A stretch of DNA of 14,516 bases from Eubacterium sp. UBA5416 (lineage in GTDB: Bacteria > Bacillota > Clostridia > Lachnospirales > Lachnospiraceae). The position numbers and the translations under genes were made by a program. Below the pieces are notes generated by a model, which worked only from the letters and a program-made list of their open reading frames with translations, did no database searches and had not been told where the DNA came from. Shown piece by piece: positions 1 through 6,663 of this stretch. How positions within the stretch are numbered: the stretch's first letter is position 1; each line of letters opens with the position of its first letter. The stretch spans positions 842-15,357 of the forward strand of contig DHNM01000025.1 in assembly GCA_002409525.1 (NCBI GenBank), given 5' to 3'.

Positions 1-301
1 CTGCTCCAATCTTACTTTGTACTTCGCAGGCCGTACAAGGCATAATTCTCTCTGCCGACATCGTCGCTACCAGGATCAAATCAATGTCTTTTGCATCCAC
101 ATTTGCATTTTTCAGTGCGTCCTGCGCAGCTCTTTGTGCCATATACACTGCATCTTCTCTCCCGGAGATTACATGCCTTCTCACAATACCTGTGCGCTCT
201 CTGATCCATTCATCGCTCGTATCTACCATCTCAGACAACTTATCATTATCCCAGACCAGAGTCGGCGCATAAGATCCGGTTCCGCATATTTTTCCTACCA
301 T
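1..301 (-). CDS. fabH: beta-ketoacyl-ACP synthase III (FabH), N-terminal 100 residues, cut by window edge
   Basis: FabH condenses acetyl-CoA with malonyl-ACP to start fatty-acid synthesis in the cytoplasm. The translated fragment shows the family signature TSDEWI at residues 28-33 followed by RTGI at 36-39. W32 and R36 fall at the CoA-contacting positions known from E. coli FabH. Near the edge, a stretch ending QSKIGA matches the segment just before the catalytic Cys, so the Cys-His-Asn triad lies outside the window. The ATG at 301 has a GAGG ribosome site 7 bases upstream. In related clostridia fabH heads or sits near the head of a fab operon, and the strong promoter and operator directly upstream fit that. 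Nothing in the visible part looks damaged. Confidence 0.93.
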   Translation of the reverse strand, partial: MVGKICGTGSYAPTLVWDNDKLSEMVDTSDEWIRERTGIVRRHVISGREDAVYMAQRAAQDALKNANVDAKDIDLILVATMSAERIMPCTACEVQSKIGA

Positions 302-334
302 ATCTTGGCCTCATTTGTTTTTATACTAAAATAC

Positions 335-347
335 TTTGACTTTCAAA
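335..347. promoter_or_regulatory. FabT-type operator palindrome before fabH
   Basis: TTTGACTTTCAAA is a perfect TTTGA-N3-TCAAA inverted repeat that touches the -10 box and covers the expected start of transcription. This is the shape described for FabT/FabR MarR-family repressors of fatty-acid synthesis genes in Firmicutes. Binding would block initiation, so repression by a FabT-like protein is the simple reading. The regulator gene itself is not in the window. Confidence 0.65.
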
Positions 348-374
348 TTATATCATATCAAAACTGTTTGTCAA
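347..374 (-). promoter_or_regulatory. sigma-A-type promoter of fabH
   Basis: On the minus strand, TTGACA (369-374) is followed after 16 bases by TATAAT (347-352). Both hexamers are perfect consensus. Transcription would start about 40 bases before the fabH ATG. Confidence 0.8.
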
Positions 375-391
375 GTGCAGGTATTTAAAAC

Positions 392-432
392 AAGCCGATA
401 AGAGGGGACCACTGCCCCCAGCTTATCGGCTT
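392..432 (-). terminator. intrinsic terminator downstream of the DUF4160 gene
   Basis: A perfect 11-bp stem pairs AAGCCGATAAG (392-402) with CTTATCGGCTT (422-432). The loop holds a further GGGG/CCCC pairing (404-407 with 415-418). Read leftward, the stem is followed by GTTTTAAAT, a short T-run. It begins 7 bases after the DUF4160 stop and insulates fabH from the upstream module. Confidence 0.8.
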
Positions 433-439
433 ATCAAAA

Positions 440-742
440 TTAACAATAAAACTTTATATTCTCTATTAGAAAATGTTTTTTCCATGCATCACAGATCATA
501 AAAAACTGTGCTGATATAACTTCAAGTAATTTATTCAAATCATTTGCGGGTATTTTACTGTTGTTATTAGCTACAATACATCCTCCTGAAGAGGTAATCC
601 AAATCTTTGTTGCATGTGAATTGGGACGTCCCCTCCCGATATGGACATGAATAGGCTCGTCACTCTCATTTGACCAAAAGAAAACCTTATAACCACCTAT
701 TTGAAAAAGACTAGGCAATCTTGATCCCTCCATTCTCTGCAT
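440..742 (-). CDS. DUF4160 domain protein
   Basis: The product is about 100 residues and carries the DUF4160 pattern: LPSLFQIGGYKVFFWSNE, then EPIHVHIGRGRP, then a strand-rich part and a C-terminal helix. The function of DUF4160 is not established; the family is often found in small two-gene modules and has been suspected of a toxin-antitoxin role. The start is uncertain. ATGs at 742 (MQRMEGS) and 733 (MEGSRL) both lie inside the end of the upstream gene, so translation is probably coupled. An ATG at 793 would give an extra N-terminus that does not look like the family. A strong terminator follows the stop. Confidence 0.75.
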   Translation of the reverse strand: MQRMEGSRLPSLFQIGGYKVFFWSNESDEPIHVHIGRGRPNSHATKIWITSSGGCIVANNNSKIPANDLNKLLEVISAQFFMICDAWKKHFLIENIKFYC

Positions 743-980
743 ACTTAAAAAGCAAGTGTGCATTACTATGAAGAAATCTTTCAAAAAAATCAATATCAGA
801 ATCCGAAAAACCTTCTTTTATAATCCAATTATAGGATGGAAGGCTACACCTAGCCGTATCAAATCCCTCATCCGTTGGCCTCTCGAAATGTACCTCTATT
901 TCTTTTTCTCCACTTTTCTCAATAATTTGAGAATGTACTACTTCAATATCATCATTTAGTATCATGTATGGATACATCAT
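711..980 (-). CDS. conserved small protein of unknown function, partner of DUF4160 gene
   Basis: An 89-residue acidic protein starting MMYPYMILNDD. I recognise no named domain. Visible features are a beta-rich middle (EIEVHFERP, then FDTARCSLPSYNW) and a helical C-terminus (FFERFLHSNAHLLFKYAE). From memory, similar proteins stand next to DUF4160 genes in other Firmicutes, but I cannot verify this here. AAGGAGGT lies about 10 bases before the ATG at 980; a GTG at 992 is too close to that ribosome site to be the start. The 3' end overlaps the DUF4160 gene by 20-30 bases in another frame, which indicates one transcript with coupled translation. Confidence 0.7.
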   Translation of the reverse strand: MMYPYMILNDDIEVVHSQIIEKSGEKEIEVHFERPTDEGFDTARCSLPSYNWIIKEGFSDSDIDFFERFLHSNAHLLFKYAENGGIKIA

Positions 981-1006
981 ATCAAAATACACCTCCTTAT
1001 AGTGAC

Positions 1007-1035
1007 AGTATAATCAATATTCATTGCTTAATCAA
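1007..1035 (-). promoter_or_regulatory. promoter of the two-gene DUF4160 module
   Basis: Minus strand TTGATT (1030-1035), 17-base spacer, TATACT (1007-1012). The AAGGAGG ribosome site follows within about 15 bases of the -10 box. Confidence 0.55.
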
Positions 1036-1075
1036 TCGAACTTTTTAAAGATACACTCAAAAATTTTTTGTTCCA

Positions 1076-1165
1076 TCATGCAACACAAAGCAATACGAAC
1101 ATCCCTACTATCACGAAGGTCATCAATATCCCCGTACCTACAATATTAACTTTATCCTTTTCCAT
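1076..1165 (-). CDS. 29-residue single-span membrane peptide
   Basis: The frame reads MEKDKVNIVGTGILM and continues with a hydrophobic stretch, TFVIVGMFVLLCVA, to the stop. This gives a charged N-terminal tail of about 6 residues and one membrane span. Reasons to call it a gene: a GAGG ribosome site 8 bases before the ATG, a good promoter 50-80 bases upstream (-10 TACAAT), and an otherwise empty 339-base gap (981-1319). I do not recognise the family. Small subunits of membrane complexes and small regulatory peptides both look like this. It lies 40 bases upstream of the DUF4160 module promoter and could also be read through into it. Chance open frame remains possible. Confidence 0.45.
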   Translation of the reverse strand: MEKDKVNIVGTGILMTFVIVGMFVLLCVA

Positions 1166-1216
1166 TTGTAAAACCTCACTTCTATAAGCAAACTTATGTT
1201 CCGAACTCATGTTTAT

Positions 1217-1245
1217 ATTGTATCGGAACTATTGTTCTTTTACAA
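1217..1245 (-). promoter_or_regulatory. promoter of the 29-residue peptide
   Basis: Minus strand TTGTAA (1240-1245), 17-base spacer, TACAAT (1217-1222). Two short inverted repeats lie on it: GAAC-TATT-GTTC at 1226-1237 inside the spacer and GTTCCGAAC at 1198-1206 just downstream. Together they could be a repressor site, but the units are short. Confidence 0.45.
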
Positions 1246-1319
1246 GTCTTTTTTTGTTTTTATATCTTTTTTTAATCACCTATGATACGATAACCTTAAC
1301 ACAATCAGAAGGGGGATAT

Positions 1320-3509
1320 ATGAATTCTATCTGTTTTAAAAAAACTGCCGACAGCTGGAGAGAGGCACTTCCAATCGGGAACGGCCGCCTGGGAGCTATG
1401 ATATCCGGCGGTCAGAAAAAAGAAGTGATACAGCTGAATCAGGACAGTATCTGGTATGGATCACCAATAAATCGAATCAATCCGGAAGCAAAAGAACATT
1501 TGAGTCGGATTCGCAGCTTGATACAGGAGGGAAGGATACCAGAAGCCGAGAAGCTGATGACCTACACACTTTCAGGTATTCCGCAGAGCCAGCGTCCCTA
1601 TCAGACTCTCGGAAATATAGAACTGACCTATTACAGTCAAAAGGGAGATGTAACCGGCTATCACCGCCGCCTCGACCTGGATGACGGAGAAGTGACTGAA
1701 TCTTATCAGCTTCATAATAATGATAACTCTATCCACATTTACAAAGAATATCTGGCATCTTATCCACATGGCATACTTGCTTTCCACTTCTGTTCTAGTG
1801 AGGGGACAATTTCTTTTGATGCCATTTTACGAAGAGGCCGTTTTTATGATCATGCCGGTCACCTCGACAACCATACGATTTTTATGGATGGATCTCTGGG
1901 TGAGGGAGGCATTTCTTTTTTTACTGCAATAAGAGCAGAAGTGACAGGTGGCAATGTTGAAACTCTCGGAGAACACCTGTTAATAAGAAATGCCAGAGAA
2001 GTTAATTTGTATTTGAGCTGTGAGACATCCTTCTACAGCAAAGACTTTAAGTCACTTGCTGTAGGTAAATTAGATCAGGCATCCCATGATGGCTTTTCCT
2101 GTATCAGGCAAAAACATCAGGACGATTATAAGAAACTCTATCATCAGGTATCTCTGCATCTCAACGGAGAAGAAAATTCGTTTGCAGAAACCTATTTTCA
2201 GTTTGGAAGATATCTTCTAATCTCCTGCAGCCGTCCGGAAAGTCTTCCGGCAAATCTGCAGGGAATCTGGAACGATTCCTTCGCACCGGCCTGGGATTCC
2301 AAGTTCACGATCAATATCAACACAGAGATGAACTACTGGCCCGCTGAGATATGTGGTTTGTCAGAATGCCATCTCCCTTTGTTTGATCATCTGCTGCGTA
2401 TGTGGAAGAATGGAAAACAGGCAGCTGAAGAAATGTATGGCTGCCGTGGTTTTGTAGCTCACCATAATACAGATATCTGGGGAGACTGTGCACCACAGGA
2501 TCTCTATGTTCCGGCTTCCTATTGGGTCATGGGGGGAGCATGGCTTGCCACACATATCTGGACACATTACATTTATAGTGGAGATACCGCTTTTCTTAAG
2601 AAAATGTATCCTTTTATGAAGGATGTTGTTTTATTCTTCCACGATTTTCTAATCGAAGATCACGGAAATCTTGTAACCTGTCCTTCCGTCTCTCCGGAAA
2701 ACACATATATTCTTTCCAATGGAACAAAGGGCCGGGTATGTGCCGGATCTTCCATAGACACTCAAATCTTAAGGGATCTGCTGGAAGATTATATGAAAGC
2801 TTCTAATATTTTAAGCATTGAAGACGAATATACAAAGAATACAAAGAGAATCCTGGAAAAGCTTTCTCCGACAAAAATCGGAAAATACGGACAGATTATG
2901 GAATGGAGAGAAGATTATGATGAGGCAGAACCCGGACACAGACACATATCACAATTATATGCCCTACATCCGTCTCATCAGATCACGCCGGATAGAACTC
3001 CGGAACTTGCCGTGGCCGCCGGGAAAACACTAGAACGACGCCTTCAGTATGGCGGAGGGCATACCGGATGGAGCTGTGCATGGATTGTAAACTTCTACGC
3101 CCGACTTGGAAATGGTAACCAGGCATTTAAAAATCTGGAAAAGCTCTGGAAACAATCCACATTTCCAAATATGATGGACAGCCACCCAAGGGGGAATGGA
3201 GCTGTATTTCAAATTGACGGGAATTTCGGTGCCACTGCCGCAATCGCAGAGATGCTCATACAGGCCGATGAGAACCGAATCCTACTGCTCCCTGCTCTAC
3301 CCGACAAATGGAAATCCGGCAGTGTTTCCGGTCTTTGTGCACCGGGAGGAATTCAAATCAGTCTAACATGGTCGGATGGAAAACTAACACACGGAACTTT
3401 AAGTTCCAATCATACGCAGGAAGTACATCTGATTTATGGAAAAATAAAAAGATCTATAGCCGTCACCGCAGGTGAACAGATAGATCTTGCTGAATTAATG
3501 CAGGCATGA
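1320..3509 (+). CDS. glycoside hydrolase family 95 enzyme (alpha-L-fucosidase family)
   Basis: GH95 enzymes release terminal alpha-linked L-fucose (or, in some members, L-galactose) from glycans by an inverting mechanism. The 729-residue protein has the N-terminal GH95 beta domain (WREALPIGNGRLGAM, then EVIQLNQDSIWYG) and an (alpha/alpha)6 barrel (LPANLQGIWND, NINTEMNYWPAE, SPENTY, VFQIDGNFG). N332, N334, E460 and D633 occupy the positions of the catalytic N421, N423, E566 and D766 of Bifidobacterium AfcA. No signal peptide is present, so it probably acts in the cytoplasm on imported oligosaccharides. The start at 1320 follows AAGGGGG; an upstream in-frame extension from 1209 runs through non-coding sequence. 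The linker before YFQFGRYLL is shorter than usual. It stands alone, with no transporter or fucose-catabolism gene next to it. Fucose versus galactose specificity cannot be read from sequence. Confidence 0.93.
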   Translation: MNSICFKKTADSWREALPIGNGRLGAMISGGQKKEVIQLNQDSIWYGSPINRINPEAKEHLSRIRSLIQEGRIPEAEKLMTYTLSGIPQSQRPYQTLGNIELTYYSQKGDVTGYHRRLDLDDGEVTESYQLHNNDNSIHIYKEYLASYPHGILAFHFCSSEGTISFDAILRRGRFYDHAGHLDNHTIFMDGSLGEGGISFFTAIRAEVTGGNVETLGEHLLIRNAREVNLYLSCETSFYSKDFKSLAVGKLDQASHDGFSCIRQKHQDDYKKLYHQVSLHLNGEENSFAETYFQFGRYLLISCSRPESLPANLQGIWNDSFAPAWDSKFTININTEMNYWPAEICGLSECHLPLFDHLLRMWKNGKQAAEEMYGCRGFVAHHNTDIWGDCAPQDLYVPASYWVMGGAWLATHIWTHYIYSGDTAFLKKMYPFMKDVVLFFHDFLIEDHGNLVTCPSVSPENTYILSNGTKGRVCAGSSIDTQILRDLLEDYMKASNILSIEDEYTKNTKRILEKLSPTKIGKYGQIMEWREDYDEAEPGHRHISQLYALHPSHQITPDRTPELAVAAGKTLERRLQYGGGHTGWSCAWIVNFYARLGNGNQAFKNLEKLWKQSTFPNMMDSHPRGNGAVFQIDGNFGATAAIAEMLIQADENRILLLPALPDKWKSGSVSGLCAPGGIQISLTWSDGKLTHGTLSSNHTQEVHLIYGKIKRSIAVTAGEQIDLAELMQA

Positions 3510-3520
3510 AATGCAAGGTC

Positions 3521-3575
3521 GGGTCCCAAGGTCATGCTTTTTCATGCAAACATGAAACGCAGGACCTTGGGACCC
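3521..3575. terminator. long hairpin between convergent genes, likely terminator for both
   Basis: A perfect 13-bp stem pairs GGGTCCCAAGGTC (3521-3533) with GACCTTGGGACCC (3563-3575). Inside it a second 7-bp stem TTTCATG/CATGAAA (3540-3546, 3551-3557) closes a CAAA loop. It lies 12 bases after the GH95 stop and 5 bases after the stop of the leftward methionine sulfoxide reductase gene. The rightward flank (TTGTATCATTTATATTTT) is moderately T-rich; the leftward flank is not, so it is a better terminator for GH95. Confidence 0.65.
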
Positions 3576-3580
3576 TTGTA

Positions 3581-4045
3581 TCATTTATATTTTATTATGA
3601 TTTTAATATATTGTTCCAGATATTTCTGATCCAGATCATTGTATTCTTTCATCTGATCACTGTCGATGTCCAGGACACCTATAAGTTTATCCTCCCTGCA
3701 CATAGGCACTACAATCTCAGACACAGCAGCTGAATCACAGGAAATATAGTTTTCATGTTCCCTGACATTATCTATGATTACAGTTTTTCTCTTCTCAGCG
3801 GCTTCTCCGCAGACACCTCTTCCAAGCTGAATGGAAGTACAGGACACCTTTCCCTGAAACGGACCAAGGAAAAGTTTACCGCCGTCATACAAATAATATC
3901 CGGTAAAAACAGAATTTTTCAGTGTCTCATTCAAAAGTGCTGATGAATTTGCCAGTATAGAGATCCAGTGATCTTCACCTGAAATCAGCTCTTTCTGCTG
4001 CTTTAGCAGCAGCTCATACATCGTTTCTTTTTCAGAACGGTTCAC
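3581..4045 (-). CDS. msrC: free methionine-(R)-sulfoxide reductase, GAF-domain type
   Basis: The enzyme reduces free L-methionine-(R)-sulfoxide to methionine, a cytoplasmic oxidative-damage repair reaction (fRMsr, EC 1.8.4.14). The 154-residue protein is a single GAF domain with the family hallmarks: GPFQGKVSC, GRGVCGEA, ISCDSAAVSEIVVPM and GVLDIDSD. All three cysteines known to take part in catalysis and resolution are present (C69, C79, C103). A GTG at 4045 follows AAGGGAGGT at 5 bases spacing and is the natural start. It lies 24 bases after the HD-domain gene and is most likely co-transcribed with it. Length and motifs are standard for the family, so function is well supported. Confidence 0.92.
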   Translation of the reverse strand: MNRSEKETMYELLLKQQKELISGEDHWISILANSSALLNETLKNSVFTGYYLYDGGKLFLGPFQGKVSCTSIQLGRGVCGEAAEKRKTVIIDNVREHENYISCDSAAVSEIVVPMCREDKLIGVLDIDSDQMKEYNDLDQKYLEQYIKIIIKYK

Positions 4046-4069
4046 TAGATACCTCCCTTAGACAATATC

Positions 4070-4576
4070 CTAACTCCACTTTAAAAGATACAGCGGCCAG
4101 TTCAGTTGTTTTCTGTGTGTTGTCTCATAGGTCGAACAAATCTTGTCTGCAATACAGACCAGAATTCCTTCTCTATACTTTGGAGGAACCGGAGTCAGCG
4201 GAAACATATGCTTTTTGATGATATCTTTTTCTACCGGGGTCAGTTCAAAATCTTCGGATGCATTCTTAAGGGCAGTAGCCGGATGTGTAAAACCATGCAG
4301 ATGCCGGCCCTCTTCTTTATCCTTATGCCAGTCATACAGGAAATAATCATGCAGGAGAGCACCTCGGATGAGTTCTCTCTTTCTCACTTTTATATCGTAA
4401 TGTTCGGCAATCCAGCAGCTGTAATAAGCTACCGTTATACTGTGAGTGTACACGGAAATACTTCCATGCTGCATATAATTTTTCGATTCACAGAATCTGG
4501 AATCTCTGCAGACATCCCGCAGGATTTCATTAAAAATCTCTTCATCGGCAATTTCAATTTTTCCCTGTGTTTGCAT
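4070..4576 (-). CDS. HD-domain phosphohydrolase-like protein
   Basis: A 168-residue protein with the ordered metal-binding residues of an HD domain: H45 in YTHS, H76-D77 in ALLHDYFLYDWH, H94 and H98 in HGFTHP, H123 in IIKKHMFP, and D144 in CIADKICS. Such domains hydrolyse phosphate esters or nucleotides; the substrate here is unknown. The ATG at 4576 is preceded directly by an in-frame stop, so no longer start exists. The ribosome site is weak (AAGGG about 14 bases upstream). It begins 35 bases after the gdhA stop with no terminator between, and is followed closely by the methionine sulfoxide reductase gene, so the three are probably one transcript. Confidence 0.85.
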   Translation of the reverse strand: MQTQGKIEIADEEIFNEILRDVCRDSRFCESKNYMQHGSISVYTHSITVAYYSCWIAEHYDIKVRKRELIRGALLHDYFLYDWHKDKEEGRHLHGFTHPATALKNASEDFELTPVEKDIIKKHMFPLTPVPPKYREGILVCIADKICSTYETTHRKQLNWPLYLLKWS

Positions 4577-4611
4577 TCAAATCCACTATCCCTTCAACTC
4601 AACTTCTCTGA

Positions 4612-5946
4612 TTATACGATTCCCTGGGCAGTCATTGCATCTACAATCTTTTCAAATCCAGCTATGTTTGCACCCATCACATAATTTCCCTCATGACCGT
4701 ACCTCTTTGCAGCGCTGTCAATATTATGTGTGATACCAGCCATAATCTGTTTCAGTTTAGCATCAACCTCGTCAAAAGTCCAGCTCAGTCTCTCGCTGTT
4801 CTGAGTCATCTCAAGTGCGGAAGTTGCAACACCACCTGCATTTGCAGCCTTTCCGGGCACAAAGATTACCCCATGCTCCTGAAGGTATTCTGTAGCTTCG
4901 GATGTAGTAGGCATATTAGCACCTTCACAAACTGCCAGACATCCATTTTCCACAAGCAGCTTTGCATCCTCAAGAAAAAGTTCATTCTGTGTTGCACAGG
5001 GAAGAGCAATATCAACCTTGATACTCCAGACACCACGGCCCTGATGATACTCTGCATCCGGACGTGACTTGGTATATTCTGTCAGGCGGGCACGTTTTAC
5101 TTCTTTGATCTCTTTGAGCAAGTCAAGATCAATTCCTTTCGAATCATAAACCCAGCCATTGGAATCTGAACATGTGACAACTTTTGCTCCAAGCTGCTGC
5201 GCTTTTTCAATCGCGTAGATCGCCACATTACCGGAACCGGATACCGCACATGTTTTTCCCTCCAGAGTAATATGATTGATCTTTAGAAGTTCTTCCGTCA
5301 GATACAGCAGGCCGTAACCGGTTGCCTCTGTTCTCGCAAGAGATCCGCCGTAAGTCAATCCTTTTCCGGTCAGTATACCTTCATATCTGCCTGTGATTCT
5401 CTTGTACTGACCATACATGTAACCGATTTCTCTGGCTCCGACACCGATATCGCCTGCCGGCACATCCGAATCAGAACCTATATATTTATAAAGCTCTGTC
5501 ATAAAGCTCTGACAAAACGCCATAATCTCACGATCGGATTTTCCTTTAGGATCAAAATCAGCTCCTCCTTTTCCCCCGCCGATCGGAAGCCCGGTCAAAG
5601 AATTTTTAAAGGACTGTTCAAAACCAAGAAATTTAATGATACTCAGATTAACAGAAGGATGAAACCGGAGTCCTCCTTTATAAGGCCCGATAGAACTGTT
5701 AAATTGTACGCGATATCCCGTATTTACATGGACCTGTCCCTGATCATCTACCCATGGAACCCGAAATTTAATCTGACGTTCCGGATTTACAATTCTCTCA
5801 AGCAATGCATCTTTTCTGTAAGTATCTTCTTTTTTCTCAATGACAGGTCGCAGGGATTCCAAGACTTCTTTTACAGCCTGATGGAACTCTGGTTCACTGG
5901 GATTTTTTGCTACAACTTCTTCAATTACCTTATCAACATATGACAT
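4612..5946 (-). CDS. gdhA: glutamate dehydrogenase, hexameric class I, probably NADP-linked
   Basis: It interconverts 2-oxoglutarate plus ammonium and glutamate in the cytoplasm. The 444-residue protein has all catalytic residues at nearly the same numbers as in Clostridium symbiosum GDH: K90, K114, K126 in PIGGGKGGADFD, and D166 in PAGDIG. The nucleotide-binding fold shows SGSGNVA at 236-242 and ends its second strand with VVTCSDSNG. The SDS at that position resembles NADP-dependent enzymes, while NAD-specific C. symbiosum GDH has SGPDG there. This points to an ammonium-assimilating, NADPH-using enzyme, though coenzyme choice is an inference. The start is the ATG at 5946 with AGGAGG 8 bases upstream; an open frame to 5982 reaches past the ribosome site. 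Confidence 0.96.
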   Translation of the reverse strand: MSYVDKVIEEVVAKNPSEPEFHQAVKEVLESLRPVIEKKEDTYRKDALLERIVNPERQIKFRVPWVDDQGQVHVNTGYRVQFNSSIGPYKGGLRFHPSVNLSIIKFLGFEQSFKNSLTGLPIGGGKGGADFDPKGKSDREIMAFCQSFMTELYKYIGSDSDVPAGDIGVGAREIGYMYGQYKRITGRYEGILTGKGLTYGGSLARTEATGYGLLYLTEELLKINHITLEGKTCAVSGSGNVAIYAIEKAQQLGAKVVTCSDSNGWVYDSKGIDLDLLKEIKEVKRARLTEYTKSRPDAEYHQGRGVWSIKVDIALPCATQNELFLEDAKLLVENGCLAVCEGANMPTTSEATEYLQEHGVIFVPGKAANAGGVATSALEMTQNSERLSWTFDEVDAKLKQIMAGITHNIDSAAKRYGHEGNYVMGANIAGFEKIVDAMTAQGIV

Positions 5947-5993
5947 GTGTTCATCCTCCTGCTCTATTCGTATTACTGTCAAATCTGGTACTG

Positions 5994-6022
5994 ATTATAA
6001 ACGAAGAAAACATATTTTGCAA
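5994..6022 (-). promoter_or_regulatory. promoter of gdhA
   Basis: Minus strand TTGCAA (6017-6022), 17-base spacer, TATAAT (5994-5999). This is close to the sigma-A consensus and lies about 48 bases before the gdhA ATG. Confidence 0.7.
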
Positions 6023-6044
6023 GTTTATAATTTAGATCAAATGA

Positions 6045-6079
6045 ATATTCCCGATGCTCATGTTCCTTATCAGGATATT
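6045..6079 (-). terminator. possible weak terminator after the flavin reductase gene
   Basis: Read leftward, AATAT/CCTGAT pairs with ATCGGG/ATATT around a 12-base loop, with one bulged A and one G-U pair. It starts inside the stop codon. The following sequence (CATTTGATCTAAATT) has no real T-run, so termination would be weak and read-through into gdhA is possible. Confidence 0.35.
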
Positions 6080-6644
6080 ATTTTCTTTTCTTCACAGAGA
6101 ACCCGAATTTTCCAAGAGGCTTCCCCAATTCAACGTATTCTCCATGGGAATATGCAACTAATCCGGTCTGATTCAGATGAAATTTACCTTTCCGGTCCAT
6201 GTATTTCTCATCTGCATGAACCCCCGCAACCTCAGCAAGAAACATATCATGGCTGCCAAGATGTTTTATCTCCTTTACTTTACATTCAATGTTAACCGGG
6301 CTTTCAGCTATTCCGGGTGTACTGACCACACTTGATTCATAAGGTGTCAAATGCAGCTGTCTAAATTTATCCACATCTCGTCCTGACCTTACCCCGCAGT
6401 AATCCGCCGCATAAACTAAATCTTTTGTCGTGAGATTAATGACAAACTCACCACTATCCTTTATAATCTGATAAGAATATCGGGAAGGACGAATAGATAT
6501 CGATACCATCGCCGGGGATGTATTGATTGTCGCTGTCCATCCAATTGTGATAATATTCGGCTTTTCGCCCTTTCTGCAGCAGCTCACCATGATCACCGGC
6601 AGAGGATAGAGCATATTGCCCGGTTTCCATAATTGTTTTGCCAT
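6078..6644 (-). CDS. flavin reductase family protein (FMN-binding split-barrel)
   Basis: A 188-residue protein of the flavoredoxin/flavin reductase-like type, which binds FMN and passes electrons between flavin or NAD(P)H and partner proteins. Recognisable pieces are the N-terminal P-L-P-V-x-M-V-S strand, NIITIGWTATINTSPAM in the flavin-phosphate region, then SGEFVINLTT and the GVRSGRDVDKF segment, followed by the C-terminal barrel half with HLGSHDMFLAEV. The ATG at 6644 lies 19 bases after the pyrophosphatase stop; GAGAGG sits about 13 bases upstream, a little far. It is probably co-transcribed with the pyrophosphatase gene, without an obvious functional link. The natural partner and substrate cannot be told from sequence. 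Confidence 0.87.
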   Translation of the reverse strand: MAKQLWKPGNMLYPLPVIMVSCCRKGEKPNIITIGWTATINTSPAMVSISIRPSRYSYQIIKDSGEFVINLTTKDLVYAADYCGVRSGRDVDKFRQLHLTPYESSVVSTPGIAESPVNIECKVKEIKHLGSHDMFLAEVAGVHADEKYMDRKGKFHLNQTGLVAYSHGEYVELGKPLGKFGFSVKKRK

Positions 6645-6663
6645 GTTTAGTTTCCATCCTCTC

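Noticed and set aside
17..388. 123-residue plus-strand open frame
   Set aside because: It runs opposite fabH and through its promoter and operator; Cys/His-rich antisense composition and no family resemblance.
1281..1297. CcpA (cre) site before the GH95 gene
   Set aside because: TATGATACGATAACC resembles the cre core but is one base short between the half-sites, so it does not meet the consensus.
1209..1319. Signal-peptide-like hydrophobic extension of the GH95 protein
   Set aside because: The upstream in-frame stretch is F/L/Y-rich because of T-rich non-coding DNA and overlaps the divergent promoter region. No ribosome site precedes it, while AAGGGGG stands before the ATG at 1320.
4106..4684. 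192-residue plus-strand open frame
   Set aside because: It is antisense to the HD-domain gene and the gdhA end, has no ribosome site, and shows no recognisable domain.
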